Assembly (NCBI GenBank): GCA_016926575.1
Contig: JAFGOJ010000311.1
Coordinates: 1 to 6,765, forward strand
From: Anaerolineae bacterium
Lineage (GTDB): Bacteria > Chloroflexota > Anaerolineae > B4-G1 > DUEL01
Length of the DNA stretch: 6,765 bases
Reading direction: 5' to 3'
Below the pieces are notes generated by a model. The model did not search any database and was not told the origin of the DNA. It saw only the letters and a program-made list of their open reading frames with translations. Positions within the stretch are counted from its first letter, which is position 1. Each line of letters begins with the position of its first letter. A program made the translations under genes and the position numbers. Below, piece by piece: positions 1-6,709 of this stretch.

Positions 1-1838
1 GCCATAATCCGCGCACCGGCCTTGCTGATCGAGTCCTGGCCGTCGGGCTGGTACTCGGGCGAGAAGCGCACCGGGGAGTCACCGATGATCTGCTCGCGGG
101 TGCAGCGGTAGATTTCCAGCGTCTTGGCGTTGCAGTCAATGAACCGGTCGCCGCGCATCAGGAAGATGGCGTCGTTGGCCGATTCGAACAGCGTGCGGAA
201 GTGCGCTTCGGTCTTCTGCACCTGGGTGAACAACTCGGCCGTCTGGAGCGAGGTCGCCACCTGTCCGGCCAGGCTGCGGAAGGTATCGCGGTCGACCTCG
301 GTGAAGCGGTTGGGTTGGTTGGCCTGCAAGTCGAGCACGCCCAGCACCTTGTCGCTCACCACCAGGGGGATTGCCAGCTCGGAGCGCGTCTGGGGCAGCA
401 GCGGGTTGGGCATGAAAGCGGGTTCCTGTTCCGTATCGCTCACCAGCACAGACGCCTTGGAGCGCGCGGCTTGGGCCACCAGGCTCTGTTCGGCGTCCAA
501 CGGGATGGTGTGCCGGCGCTCTTTCAGCACGCGGCCCACCTCGCCGGATCCGATCTGCATTCTTAGCATGTGTGCGTCTTCGTCCAACAGGTAAATGTGT
601 GCGTGATAGAGGCCGAAGCGGCTCTGGAGCAATTCGACCACTTCTTCGAGGAGTTCGTCGGGGTCGAGGATCGTTGCCAGCCGCCGGGCGATGTCGGCCG
701 AGGTGCGGAGTTGGTCGGTGAACAGGCCCAGCGCTTCCGTGCGCCGGGTGACCTCTTCCAGCAGCGCGTTGTTCTCGAAGAGGATCACCGTCTGATCGGC
801 GATAGTCTGGAAGAGGGCGATCGTGGAGGGGCTAAAACGGCCCGGCGTGCGGTCCTGCACGTCGAGCACGCCGATGACGCGGCCTTCGCGCCGCAGCGGC
901 ACCACCAACTCGGAGCGGGTCTCCGGCAGGAGCGGGTTCGCCATGAAGCTGGGGGAACGGGTGACGTCGTCCACCAGCACCGGTTCGCCGGTGTGGACGG
1001 CCTGAGTGACCAGGGCGGTGGCGTCGAGGGGGATGCGGTGCTTGCGTTGGAGGAGTTGGCGGCCGGCGTAGCCGGTGGACTGGCGCAGCACGGCGGCCTG
1101 CTCGCCCTCGTCGACCAGGTAGACCTGGGCGTGGTAGAGGTCGAACTGGTCGCGGATCAGGTTGACTACCAGGTCGAGCAGTTCGTCGGGGGTGACGCGT
1201 TCGGTGGCGGCGAGGGTGACGCGCTGGCTGGCTTCCAGTTCGCGCGTGCGCTCGACGAGTTCGACTGCGCCGCGTCGGGCGCGGTCGATGCTGGCGTTCA
1301 GGCTGTCGATGTTCAGGTAGAGCAGGACACTGATGAAGGCGAGGAACGCGTCGATGGTCACCAGGCCACTCACGCTAACGATGTTGCTGAAGTCGGTCTC
1401 GATCAACCCGCCGAGCTCGCCGTAGCCAACCGCGGTGACGGTCAACAGCGACAGCGATCCAAAGGCGAGGATGCCGTGTTTGCCGAGCAGCAGGCCGGCC
1501 AGCGCGATCATCACCGGGTAGATGAACGCGGCTTCGTCGCGGATGCCGGAGGTCACCACGAAGTACGTTGCCGCAGCGTACGCCATCAATGGAATGGCGA
1601 TACGGGCGACCATCAGATGGCCGCGCAGGGTCAGCCCCAGCAGCACGACGGAGACGACGAAAACGATCACGGACAGATAGATGACGGCACCCAATCCGCC
1701 GAAGAGGTTCGTGATCCCCAGCACGACCGAAACCAGCAGCACCGTGGCGAGCACGACGTACAGAATCACCTGCAGGCGGCGTGTCTCTTCGTCTTGACCC
1801 TCAGGCGGAGCAAAAAACTGTCTTATACGTTCCAACAT
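1..1838 (-). CDS. membrane-anchored GAF-GAF-PAS sensor protein, 3' end cut off by window edge
   Basis: An open frame runs without a stop from an ATG at 1838 to the left edge: 612 complete codons, C-terminus missing. The start follows an AGGAGG Shine-Dalgarno (1846-1851) at 7-nt spacing; an ATG 4 nt upstream is in another frame that soon stops. Domains: a cytoplasmic N-tail, about six hydrophobic segments (roughly residues 24-46, 50-71, 76-96, 103-118, 121-141, 155-176), a charged helical linker (177-210), GAF1 (about 211-355), GAF2 (about 388-535) and a PAS domain starting near 545 (HFRTLFESANDAIFLM). The GAFs are clear duplicates, sharing LYHA, IPLDA, NPLLP-x-TRSEL and GVLD-x-Q. GAF and PAS domains bind small ligands or mediate dimerisation; the ligand cannot be read here. 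The protein is probably a histidine kinase, but a GGDEF or phosphatase output is possible. It lies 22 bp after the tandem-receiver gene, so co-transcription is likely. Confidence 0.9.
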   Translation of the reverse strand, partial: MLERIRQFFAPPEGQDEETRRLQVILYVVLATVLLVSVVLGITNLFGGLGAVIYLSVIVFVVSVVLLGLTLRGHLMVARIAIPLMAYAAATYFVVTSGIRDEAAFIYPVMIALAGLLLGKHGILAFGSLSLLTVTAVGYGELGGLIETDFSNIVSVSGLVTIDAFLAFISVLLYLNIDSLNASIDRARRGAVELVERTRELEASQRVTLAATERVTPDELLDLVVNLIRDQFDLYHAQVYLVDEGEQAAVLRQSTGYAGRQLLQRKHRIPLDATALVTQAVHTGEPVLVDDVTRSPSFMANPLLPETRSELVVPLRREGRVIGVLDVQDRTPGRFSPSTIALFQTIADQTVILFENNALLEEVTRRTEALGLFTDQLRTSADIARRLATILDPDELLEEVVELLQSRFGLYHAHIYLLDEDAHMLRMQIGSGEVGRVLKERRHTIPLDAEQSLVAQAARSKASVLVSDTEQEPAFMPNPLLPQTRSELAIPLVVSDKVLGVLDLQANQPNRFTEVDRDTFRSLAGQVATSLQTAELFTQVQKTEAHFRTLFESANDAIFLMRGDRFIDCNAKTLEIYRCTREQIIGDSPVRFSPEYQPDGQDSISKAGARIM

Positions 1839-1845
1839 TCATCTT

Positions 1846-1851
1846 CCTCCT
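1846..1851 (-). promoter_or_regulatory. Shine-Dalgarno AGGAGG of the GAF-GAF-PAS gene
   Basis: AGGAGG lies 7 nt before the ATG at 1838, within the 22-bp gap after the tandem-receiver stop. It fixes the start of the left-hand sensor and rules out the nearby out-of-frame ATG at 1842, whose frame ends after 13 codons. The strong site suggests independent re-initiation on a shared transcript. Confidence 0.7.
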
Positions 1852-1860
1852 CGATCAAAA

Positions 1861-2646
1861 TTACAGGGCGTGCCGGGCCGTCAGGCGGTCGGCCAACGCC
1901 AACAGGGTGCTCATTGCCACGGGTTTTTCGAGGAAGAAGTCGGCTCCCATCTCCTCGCAAATCTCCCGGTAGCGGGATTCCCCCGAAATCATGACCACGT
2001 GGGCTCCGCTGGTGAAGAGTTCGTTGGCATAATCGCGCAGCAGATCGGTGCCGCGTTGACCGCCCATGTTGATGTCGCAGAAAAAGATCGCGACGGGGAC
2101 TTGATCCAAAATCTGACGCGCGTCCTCGACGGTTGCGGCGTCGTACACCTGGTAGCCCGATTTTTCGAGGGTTTTGCAGTACAGCCGGCGCAGTTGGTCG
2201 TCGTCCTCCATCACCAGAACGGAGGGGGGAGTTGACGAACCGGGCAGTGGCGTTTCGGCCACCTTGGAGACATCGTTGGCCTGCGCGAAGCGTTGGATCG
2301 TCGGCAGCAGTTCGGTGCGCATCTGCGCTTTGGGGAGGAACGCATCGGCCCCGGCCTTCATCGCGGCCTGGCGGAAGTGGTCACTGTTCATCGCGGTGAG
2401 GGCGATGATTTTGACCCCGGGCGCGGCATTTCGCAGCAGCGGGATGGCCTCGAAGCCCGACATTTCCGGCATGGCCAGGTCGATCAAGATGATCTGCGGG
2501 CGCAGCTCACTGATGCGCGCCAGCGCCTCGCGCCCATCTCGGAGCGTGCCGACGACGACGACCCGTTCATCGGTCGAAAGGAACTCCGAGGTGCCGTGCA
2601 GGAACATCTGGTTATCGTCAATGAGCATAACAGAGATTGGTTCCAT
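1861..2646 (-). CDS. tandem-receiver response regulator (REC-REC), no output domain
   Basis: 261 residues from an ATG at 2646, preceded by GGAG (2653-2656) at 6-nt spacing. An upstream TTG extension to 2706 overlaps the likely promoter, so the shorter start is preferred. REC1 (about 1-119) has the acidic pair D10-D11, phosphoacceptor D56 in LIDLAMPEMSG, T84 and K106; its style resembles NarL-type receivers. A Pro/Ser/Thr-rich linker (about 120-141) leads to REC2 (about 142-261), with E147-D148-D149, D191 in CDINMGG, S221 and K241-P242. Both receivers keep the residues needed for phosphorylation. No helix-turn-helix, GGDEF, EAL or methylesterase domain follows; the frame ends in RHAL. Known roles of such proteins include phosphorelay intermediate, phosphate sink and CheY-like protein-protein signalling; the role here is inferred. 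It is probably the first gene of an operon with the GAF-GAF-PAS sensor 22 bp downstream, a likely phosphate donor if that protein is a kinase. Confidence 0.93.
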   Translation of the reverse strand: MEPISVMLIDDNQMFLHGTSEFLSTDERVVVVGTLRDGREALARISELRPQIILIDLAMPEMSGFEAIPLLRNAAPGVKIIALTAMNSDHFRQAAMKAGADAFLPKAQMRTELLPTIQRFAQANDVSKVAETPLPGSSTPPSVLVMEDDDQLRRLYCKTLEKSGYQVYDAATVEDARQILDQVPVAIFFCDINMGGQRGTDLLRDYANELFTSGAHVVMISGESRYREICEEMGADFFLEKPVAMSTLLALADRLTARHAL

Positions 2647-2667
2647 AGGATACTCCGCGGAATGAAA

Positions 2668-2691
2668 CTGGGGCAGCATGACTCTGCCCAG
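2668..2691 (-). other. hairpin-forming inverted repeat in the tandem-receiver leader
   Basis: On the minus strand GGGCAG and CTGCCC form a perfect 6-bp stem around a 7-nt loop (2671-2689). The stem extends to 8 bp (CTGGGCAG with CTGCCCCAG) if one C is bulged. It lies just downstream of the predicted -10 and would be at the very 5' end of the mRNA, about 20 nt before the ribosome-binding site. It lacks a following T-run, so it does not look like an intrinsic terminator. It could stabilise the transcript or act as a DNA operator dyad. Confidence 0.45.
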
Positions 2692-2695
2692 AAAT

Positions 2696-2724
2696 AGTAT
2701 ACACAATCGAGGCGAGCGTTAGAA
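2696..2724 (-). promoter_or_regulatory. candidate promoter for the tandem-receiver / GAF sensor operon
   Basis: On the minus strand TATACT (2696-2701) is a good -10 match. It lies 17 bp after TTCTAA (2719-2724), a poor -35 with 3 of 6 consensus bases. Initiation would fall near 2689, giving a leader of about 43 nt to the ATG at 2646. The weak -35 fits a promoter that depends on an activator, and candidate activator sites lie upstream at 2763-2807. A second AT-rich hexamer (TATACG, 2726-2731) is a weaker alternative. Assigned by eye only. Confidence 0.4.
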
Positions 2725-2762
2725 GCGTATAAACCGCGGATTTTTGGAGCGGGTGGGGCGCG

Positions 2763-2774
2763 AGAAACTACGGA
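2763..2774. repeat. direct-repeat half-site matching one arm of the nearby palindrome
   Basis: The 12-mer AGAAACTACGGA occurs here and again at 2796-2807, start to start 33 bp, close to three helical turns, so both copies would face the same side of the DNA. Here the opposite arm is not conserved, so this is a half-site. It lies about 80 bp upstream of the predicted transcript start at 2689. Confidence 0.55.
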
Positions 2775-2790
2775 AACGGGGCGCGTTTTA

Positions 2791-2807
2791 TCCGTAGAAA
2801 CTACGGA
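2791..2807. promoter_or_regulatory. perfect palindrome TCCGTAG-AAA-CTACGGA, candidate operator
   Basis: TCCGTAG and CTACGGA are exact reverse complements separated by AAA: 7-bp arms, 17 bp in all. Its right half is repeated at 2763-2774. The site is between two minus-strand genes, 52 bp past the NarL-family regulator's stop and about 110 bp upstream of the predicted start of the next operon. Dyads of this size are typical of dimeric helix-turn-helix regulators, and the adjacent LuxR/NarL-type regulator is the obvious candidate, but the pairing is inferred. As an RNA hairpin it lacks a downstream U-run, so a terminator is less likely. Confidence 0.5.
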
Positions 2808-2858
2808 GGTGGATGTCGCCGACTTGCGTTCATGGGTAGGAGAGCGAAGCGATGTACC

Positions 2859-3500
2859 CTACTCCAGCAGGTTGTGCTCCTGTGCGTAGCGCACCAGGTC
2901 GACGCGCCCCTGAGCGCCCAGCTTCTCCATAATATTGGCCCGGTGCGTCTCTACGGTGCGCACGCTGAGGGTGAGCAGCTCGGCGGCCTGCCGGTTGGTG
3001 TGCCCGCGTGCGATCAGGCGCAGGACGTCGATCTCGCGGGGGGTCAGTTGTTCGACCAGAGCCGTGTCGGCAGGTGGGGGGGATGGGGCCTGCTGCAGCA
3101 GTGCGTGGGTCATCGACGGGTGGACGTAGAGCTCGCCGCGGTGTACGGCGTGGATGGCGGTGATCAGCTCCGACTCGATGGCGCGCTTGACGATGTACCC
3201 GGACGCACCGACGCGAATCGCTTCGCGCAGCAGGGCCACGTCTTCGTGGACGGTGAGGATCAGCACGCGCGCGTCGGGGTGGGCCGCTTTGAGCTGGCGG
3301 GTCACTTCGATGCCGCTGGCGTCGGGCATGCTGACGTCGAGCAGCACCACGTCGGGTTGCCGGGCGAGGACCAGGCGCAGCGTTGTGTCGCCGTCGGAGG
3401 CCTCCCCCACCACCGTCATGTCGGGTTCGGCGTCCAGCAGCGCGCGCAGGCCGGCGCGCAGCACGCCGTGGTCGTCAGCGACCAGGATTCGAATCGCCAT
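2859..3500 (-). CDS. NarL/LuxR-family DNA-binding response regulator
   Basis: 213 residues from an ATG at 3500. A strong GGAGGT (3506-3511) lies 5 nt upstream, and the first residues (MAIRILVADDH) are a canonical receiver start; a longer frame to 3623 adds only a Trp-rich, non-conserved tail and is rejected. The receiver (about 1-120) has D9-D10, phosphoacceptor D55 in LLDVSMPDASG, T83 and K105. After a Pro-rich linker (about 138-147), the LuxR-type helix-turn-helix occupies about 150-213, with LTPREIDVLRLIARG, then TNRQAAELL and the recognition-helix region LSVRTVETHRANIMEKL. This is the standard architecture and length of NarL-family regulators, which dimerise and bind DNA when phosphorylated. 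The start overlaps the last 26 bp of the upstream kinase gene, which marks that kinase as its cognate partner. Its targets are unknown; the palindrome just downstream is a candidate. Confidence 0.96.
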   Translation of the reverse strand: MAIRILVADDHGVLRAGLRALLDAEPDMTVVGEASDGDTTLRLVLARQPDVVLLDVSMPDASGIEVTRQLKAAHPDARVLILTVHEDVALLREAIRVGASGYIVKRAIESELITAIHAVHRGELYVHPSMTHALLQQAPSPPPADTALVEQLTPREIDVLRLIARGHTNRQAAELLTLSVRTVETHRANIMEKLGAQGRVDLVRYAQEHNLLE

Positions 3501-6500
3501 GCGGCACCTCCACCACCATTGTCGTCCCTCGTCCGGGGGTGCTCTCGATTGTCCATGTCCCGCCCAGCATCTGAGCCCGCTCGCGCATCCCCACCAGCCC
3601 CAGCCGCTTTTGTTGAGCCACACCGGTGTCGAACCCGACGCCGTTATCCTCGACGACGACCACCACGCGGTCGCCGCGCTGCTCCAGGAGCACGTCGACT
3701 TTGGAGGCCTGCGCGTGGCGCGCCACGTTGGTCAGCGCTTCTTGCACCACGCGGTAGAGGGCCGTCTCCATCTCTGGCGGCAGCCGGTGTTCCTCCAAGC
3801 CGACGACGGCGAGTCGGGCATCGATGCCGTATTGGTTGATGACCGTGTCGATGTACTGCTCCAGGGCCGGGATCAAGCCCAGGTGGTCGAGGGCGGCGGG
3901 GCGCAAGCGCACCGAGAGGCGGTGCAGGTTCTCCAGGAGCGTTTCGATCATGCCCTCCAGCGTCCTGGCGCGGGCGATGACGGCTTCGGGATCGCCTGCC
4001 TCGCGTTCCATCATCCCCAGAGCCAGGAGCAAGTAGGAGAGGGATTGGCCGGCCTCGTCGTGCAGCTCGCGCGCCACCGAGGCGCGCTCGGCTTCCTGGA
4101 TGTCGACCAGGTTGCGCGAGAGGGCCCGTAACTGCTCGTGGGCCGCGCCGATCTCTTCGAACAGGCGGGCGTTTTCGATGGCGATCACGGCGGAGGCGGC
4201 CAGCGGTTCCAGCAGTGCCAGGTGGTCGGCGTTGAAGTGGTTGGGTTCCGTATGGACGGCCTGGAGCACGCCGACGACGTTGCCCTTGAACGACAACGGG
4301 ACGCTGAGGATGGAGCGCGACACCCAACCGATACTTTCCGCGACGCCTGGGAAGTGGCGCGCGTCTTGCTGGGCATCGGTGATGATCAAGCTTTCGCTGT
4401 GTTGGGCCACCCAGCCGGCCAACCCGGTTCCCGGCGGCAAGCGCAAGCCGCGCATCGCGTCGCCATGGAGACCCGCGGCCCGGCGGACGACCAGCTCGCC
4501 CGTGTCCGGGTCGGGCAGCCAGATCGTGATGGCGGCAATGTTCAGCAGGCGGCGCGCTTCTTCCAGCACAACCTCGAACACGTGCTCTTGATCGAGTGTG
4601 GAGCTGAACGCCCGGCTGGCCTCGTTGAGCAGCGCCAGCGTGCGGTTGCGCTGTTCCATATCTCGCGCGTGTTGCTGGGCCTGCTCGTGCAACTGGGCCT
4701 GGTGCACGGCGAGGGCCAGTTGCCCGGCCACGCGGCGAGCGGTGTGCAGGTGGTCGGTGGTCAGTGTGGTGGCGTCGCGCACGGCGATGACCATCGCGCC
4801 GATCAATTCGTGGTGGACGAGCAGCGGCACGTGGCAGGCCGCGCGTGCGCCGATGGCGTAGAGCGTTTCGCTCAGCGGGTCGCGTGTGGGGTTCAATTCG
4901 GCGATGTGGCACAGGTTTTGCTGCAGGCGTTCGACGACGTGGCTGAAGGTCTGCTGCTGTTCGAGCGTCAGCTCAAATCCTCTTCCTAAGTCCACCGGTT
5001 CGTCTACGTCGGCGGCCAGGAAAGTGATGTGCTCATCCGACGGGGTTGCCACGGCGATGACGACCCCCAGGCAGGGCACCAACTGGCGCACGTAGTGCAG
5101 GGCTACTTGCGCTATCGCCCGTGGCGATTGAGCGGCGATCATGCCGTCACTGATTTCGAAGAGCAATTGGAGTTGCTCGGTGTAGCGGCGCAGGTTCGCG
5201 TCGGCTTGTTTCTGCGCGGTGATGTCCTGCACTGTGCCGATGGCCGCAACGGCCCGGTCCGTCGCGTCGAACTCGACCTCGGCCCGCTCTCGCACCCACT
5301 TCTCTTCTCCGTCGACGACGATGCGGTGCTCGATGTCGTAGGGCGTGTGCCGCAGCGCGCTGTTCCAGGCCTGGTCGACGGTGAGCCGGTCGGCGGGGTG
5401 AATGTGTTGGAGGAACGTGGGGTACGTCATCGGTGTTCCTGGGGGGATGCCGAAGATGTGGTAGGCTTCGTCCGACCAGGTGAGCTGGTCGGTGAGGACG
5501 TCGATGTGCCAACTGCCGGTGTGGGAGACCTCTTGGGCGCGTTTGAGGGCGGCCGCGCTGGCGTGCAGCGCGGCGGTGCGTTCTTCGACGTGCCGTTCGA
5601 GTTCATCGCGGGTTTGTGCGAGTGCCAGCTCTGCCCGTTTGCGTTCGGTGACGTCGCGGGCGACGAGAATGCGGCCCGCCGGGCGGTTTCGCGCGTCGGT
5701 CAGGGGCGAGATACTCAGGTTGGCGTAGCGTTCTTCGCCGGCAAGGGTGTAGGTAATCTCCGCCTGCCCTTCCTGTACGTCCCGAAACCGGGCGATCAGG
5801 TCGGGCCAATTTCCGAGCACCACCTCTGCGGGCTGGCCCAGGACGTCCAAGGCGCGGTGGCCGAGGACACGCGCGGCGGCAGCGTTCAGGTCGACGATGC
5901 GCCGGTCGGCGTCCAGCACCATCACGGCGTCGCTCATATTTTCCACAACCACGTGGCGCGCCACGGGCACGAGGTCGAACAGGCGGTAGCGGAACAGGCC
6001 CCAGGCCATCACCAGATTGCCCACGGCGAAACCGAACGACGTCACGTCGCGGGGCAGGCTGGCTTCGATTTCCAGGAGGGACACCATGACGCCAGCGAGG
6101 GAAAAGAGCGCGCCGATCAAGATGGTGCCGATCTGGGCGCGGTAGACGTGCCGGGCAGCGACAAATTCGCGGAACAAGACGACAAACGTGTACACGATGA
6201 TCCCGTAGATGAAGACCATGAATCCCCAAAAGGTGGGGGTGTAATCGTAACTCAGGACGTCGACCGGCGTGCCGGGGATGAGCCGGGCCTCGGGGCGGAC
6301 GAGTCCGTGGAGAGGGTCGGTGTAGACGATGATCAAGAAGACAGCAGCCAGGAGGCTCAACGTCCACCATGTCAGTCTGGGGCGGGTCAACTCGCGGCGC
6401 GTGTATTGGAAGGCGAAGGCCAGGAACAGGATCGGGCCGGCGAACGTGCCAAAGAATTGGAAATTATCCCAGAAAACCTTGCCGTTCAGGGTGGGGCTGA

Positions 6501-6660
6501 GCAATTCGAGGATGAAGCCGAGCGTCATTGAAGCCTCGGTCAGCACGTAGACGGAGAACGGGGTCGCGCCGGGCACAGAACGGCGGCGGTAGGCGAAGAT
6601 ACCTACCGCTACGGATATCGCCAGCGATATGAGGTAAGGGATCAAATACGAGAGATACAT
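3475..6660 (-). CDS. 7TM-PAS-PAS-GAF-GAF sensor histidine kinase, NarX/DesK-type (HisKA_3)
   Basis: 1061 residues from the chosen ATG at 6660, with AGGA (6666-6669) 5 nt upstream. In-frame alternatives are ATG 6666 and GTG 6699; the GTG lies upstream of the predicted transcript start. Residues 1-225 hold about seven membrane segments resembling the 7TM N-terminal module of histidine kinases. Then come PAS1 (about 233-340), a helical linker with ERKRAELALAQ, PAS2 (about 380-485, with GTVQDITAQKQAD), a divergent GAF1 (about 500-655) and GAF2 (about 683-835). The dimerisation helix has the phosphoacceptor H867 in ARELHDEAGQSL, followed by the family's LRPAALDHLGLIPAL. The ATPase domain shows the N box QEALTNVARHA (N978), VEDNGVGF and GLVGMRERAQMLGG. 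All catalytic motifs look intact. The stop lies 26 bp inside the regulator gene, indicating coupled translation. The signal is unknown: the short extramembrane loops suggest sensing within the membrane or by the cytosolic PAS/GAF domains. Confidence 0.95.
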   Translation of the reverse strand: MYLSYLIPYLISLAISVAVGIFAYRRRSVPGATPFSVYVLTEASMTLGFILELLSPTLNGKVFWDNFQFFGTFAGPILFLAFAFQYTRRELTRPRLTWWTLSLLAAVFLIIVYTDPLHGLVRPEARLIPGTPVDVLSYDYTPTFWGFMVFIYGIIVYTFVVLFREFVAARHVYRAQIGTILIGALFSLAGVMVSLLEIEASLPRDVTSFGFAVGNLVMAWGLFRYRLFDLVPVARHVVVENMSDAVMVLDADRRIVDLNAAAARVLGHRALDVLGQPAEVVLGNWPDLIARFRDVQEGQAEITYTLAGEERYANLSISPLTDARNRPAGRILVARDVTERKRAELALAQTRDELERHVEERTAALHASAAALKRAQEVSHTGSWHIDVLTDQLTWSDEAYHIFGIPPGTPMTYPTFLQHIHPADRLTVDQAWNSALRHTPYDIEHRIVVDGEEKWVRERAEVEFDATDRAVAAIGTVQDITAQKQADANLRRYTEQLQLLFEISDGMIAAQSPRAIAQVALHYVRQLVPCLGVVIAVATPSDEHITFLAADVDEPVDLGRGFELTLEQQQTFSHVVERLQQNLCHIAELNPTRDPLSETLYAIGARAACHVPLLVHHELIGAMVIAVRDATTLTTDHLHTARRVAGQLALAVHQAQLHEQAQQHARDMEQRNRTLALLNEASRAFSSTLDQEHVFEVVLEEARRLLNIAAITIWLPDPDTGELVVRRAAGLHGDAMRGLRLPPGTGLAGWVAQHSESLIITDAQQDARHFPGVAESIGWVSRSILSVPLSFKGNVVGVLQAVHTEPNHFNADHLALLEPLAASAVIAIENARLFEEIGAAHEQLRALSRNLVDIQEAERASVARELHDEAGQSLSYLLLALGMMEREAGDPEAVIARARTLEGMIETLLENLHRLSVRLRPAALDHLGLIPALEQYIDTVINQYGIDARLAVVGLEEHRLPPEMETALYRVVQEALTNVARHAQASKVDVLLEQRGDRVVVVVEDNGVGFDTGVAQQKRLGLVGMRERAQMLGGTWTIESTPGRGTTMVVEVPHGDSNPGR
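3506..3511 (-). promoter_or_regulatory. Shine-Dalgarno GGAGGT of the NarL-family regulator, inside the kinase gene
   Basis: GGAGGT lies within the last codons of the histidine kinase, 5 nt before the regulator's ATG at 3500. It decides the start in favour of the 213-residue product. Because the kinase is read to 3475, ribosomes pass over the site before terminating, a typical arrangement for translational coupling. Confidence 0.75.
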
Positions 6661-6700
6661 ACCCATCCTGTCCAGGTCAGGCGAGAGCCATGTTGTCACT

Positions 6701-6709
6701 ATTCTACCA
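6701..6709 (-). promoter_or_regulatory. candidate extended -10 promoter of the kinase-regulator operon
   Basis: On the minus strand TGG-TAGAAT gives the TGn motif plus a -10 with five of six consensus bases. No recognisable -35 lies 17 bp upstream (ATACCC), which is tolerated by extended -10 promoters. Initiation would fall near 6694, giving a leader of about 34 nt to the ATG at 6660. Assigned by eye only. Confidence 0.4.

Noticed and set aside
570..1994. 474-codon plus-strand open frame
   Set aside because: It lies antisense to the GAF-GAF-PAS gene and the end of the tandem-receiver gene. Its product is a run of Q, H, D, G and V with no domain, typical of the complement of a GC-rich gene, while the minus strand gives clear protein families with good ribosome-binding sites.
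2647..2706. TTG-initiated extension of the tandem-receiver protein
   Set aside because: It would place coding sequence over the likely -10 and hairpin and adds non-conserved residues before a normal receiver start with its own ribosome-binding site.
2655..2739. Two CCGCGG palindromes (2656-2661 and 2733-2738)
   Set aside because: Six-base GC palindromes are common by chance in GC-rich DNA and their flanks do not match.
2826..2865. Imperfect inverted repeat (GTAGG/CCTAC) at the end of the NarL-family regulator gene, considered as a terminator
   Set aside because: The stem is only about 5 bp with a loop near 17 nt and no T-run on the minus strand, so it does not support an intrinsic terminator.
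3501..3623. 41-residue N-terminal extension of the NarL-family regulator
   Set aside because: The extension is Trp/Gly/Arg-rich and unlike any receiver start; the GGAGGT site and MAIRILVADDH fix the start at 3500.
2832..3839. 335-codon plus-strand frame across the NarL-type regulator
   Set aside because: It is antisense to a textbook receiver-LuxR protein and has no recognisable domain.
3644..4912. 422-codon minus-strand frame inside the kinase gene
   Set aside because: It is an out-of-frame reading of the kinase, extremely Arg/Pro/Gly-rich and without motifs.
5029..6531. 500-codon plus-strand open frame
   Set aside because: It is antisense to the histidine kinase and encodes low-complexity, charged, domain-free sequence; the minus-strand frame has intact membrane, PAS and GAF domains across the same bases.
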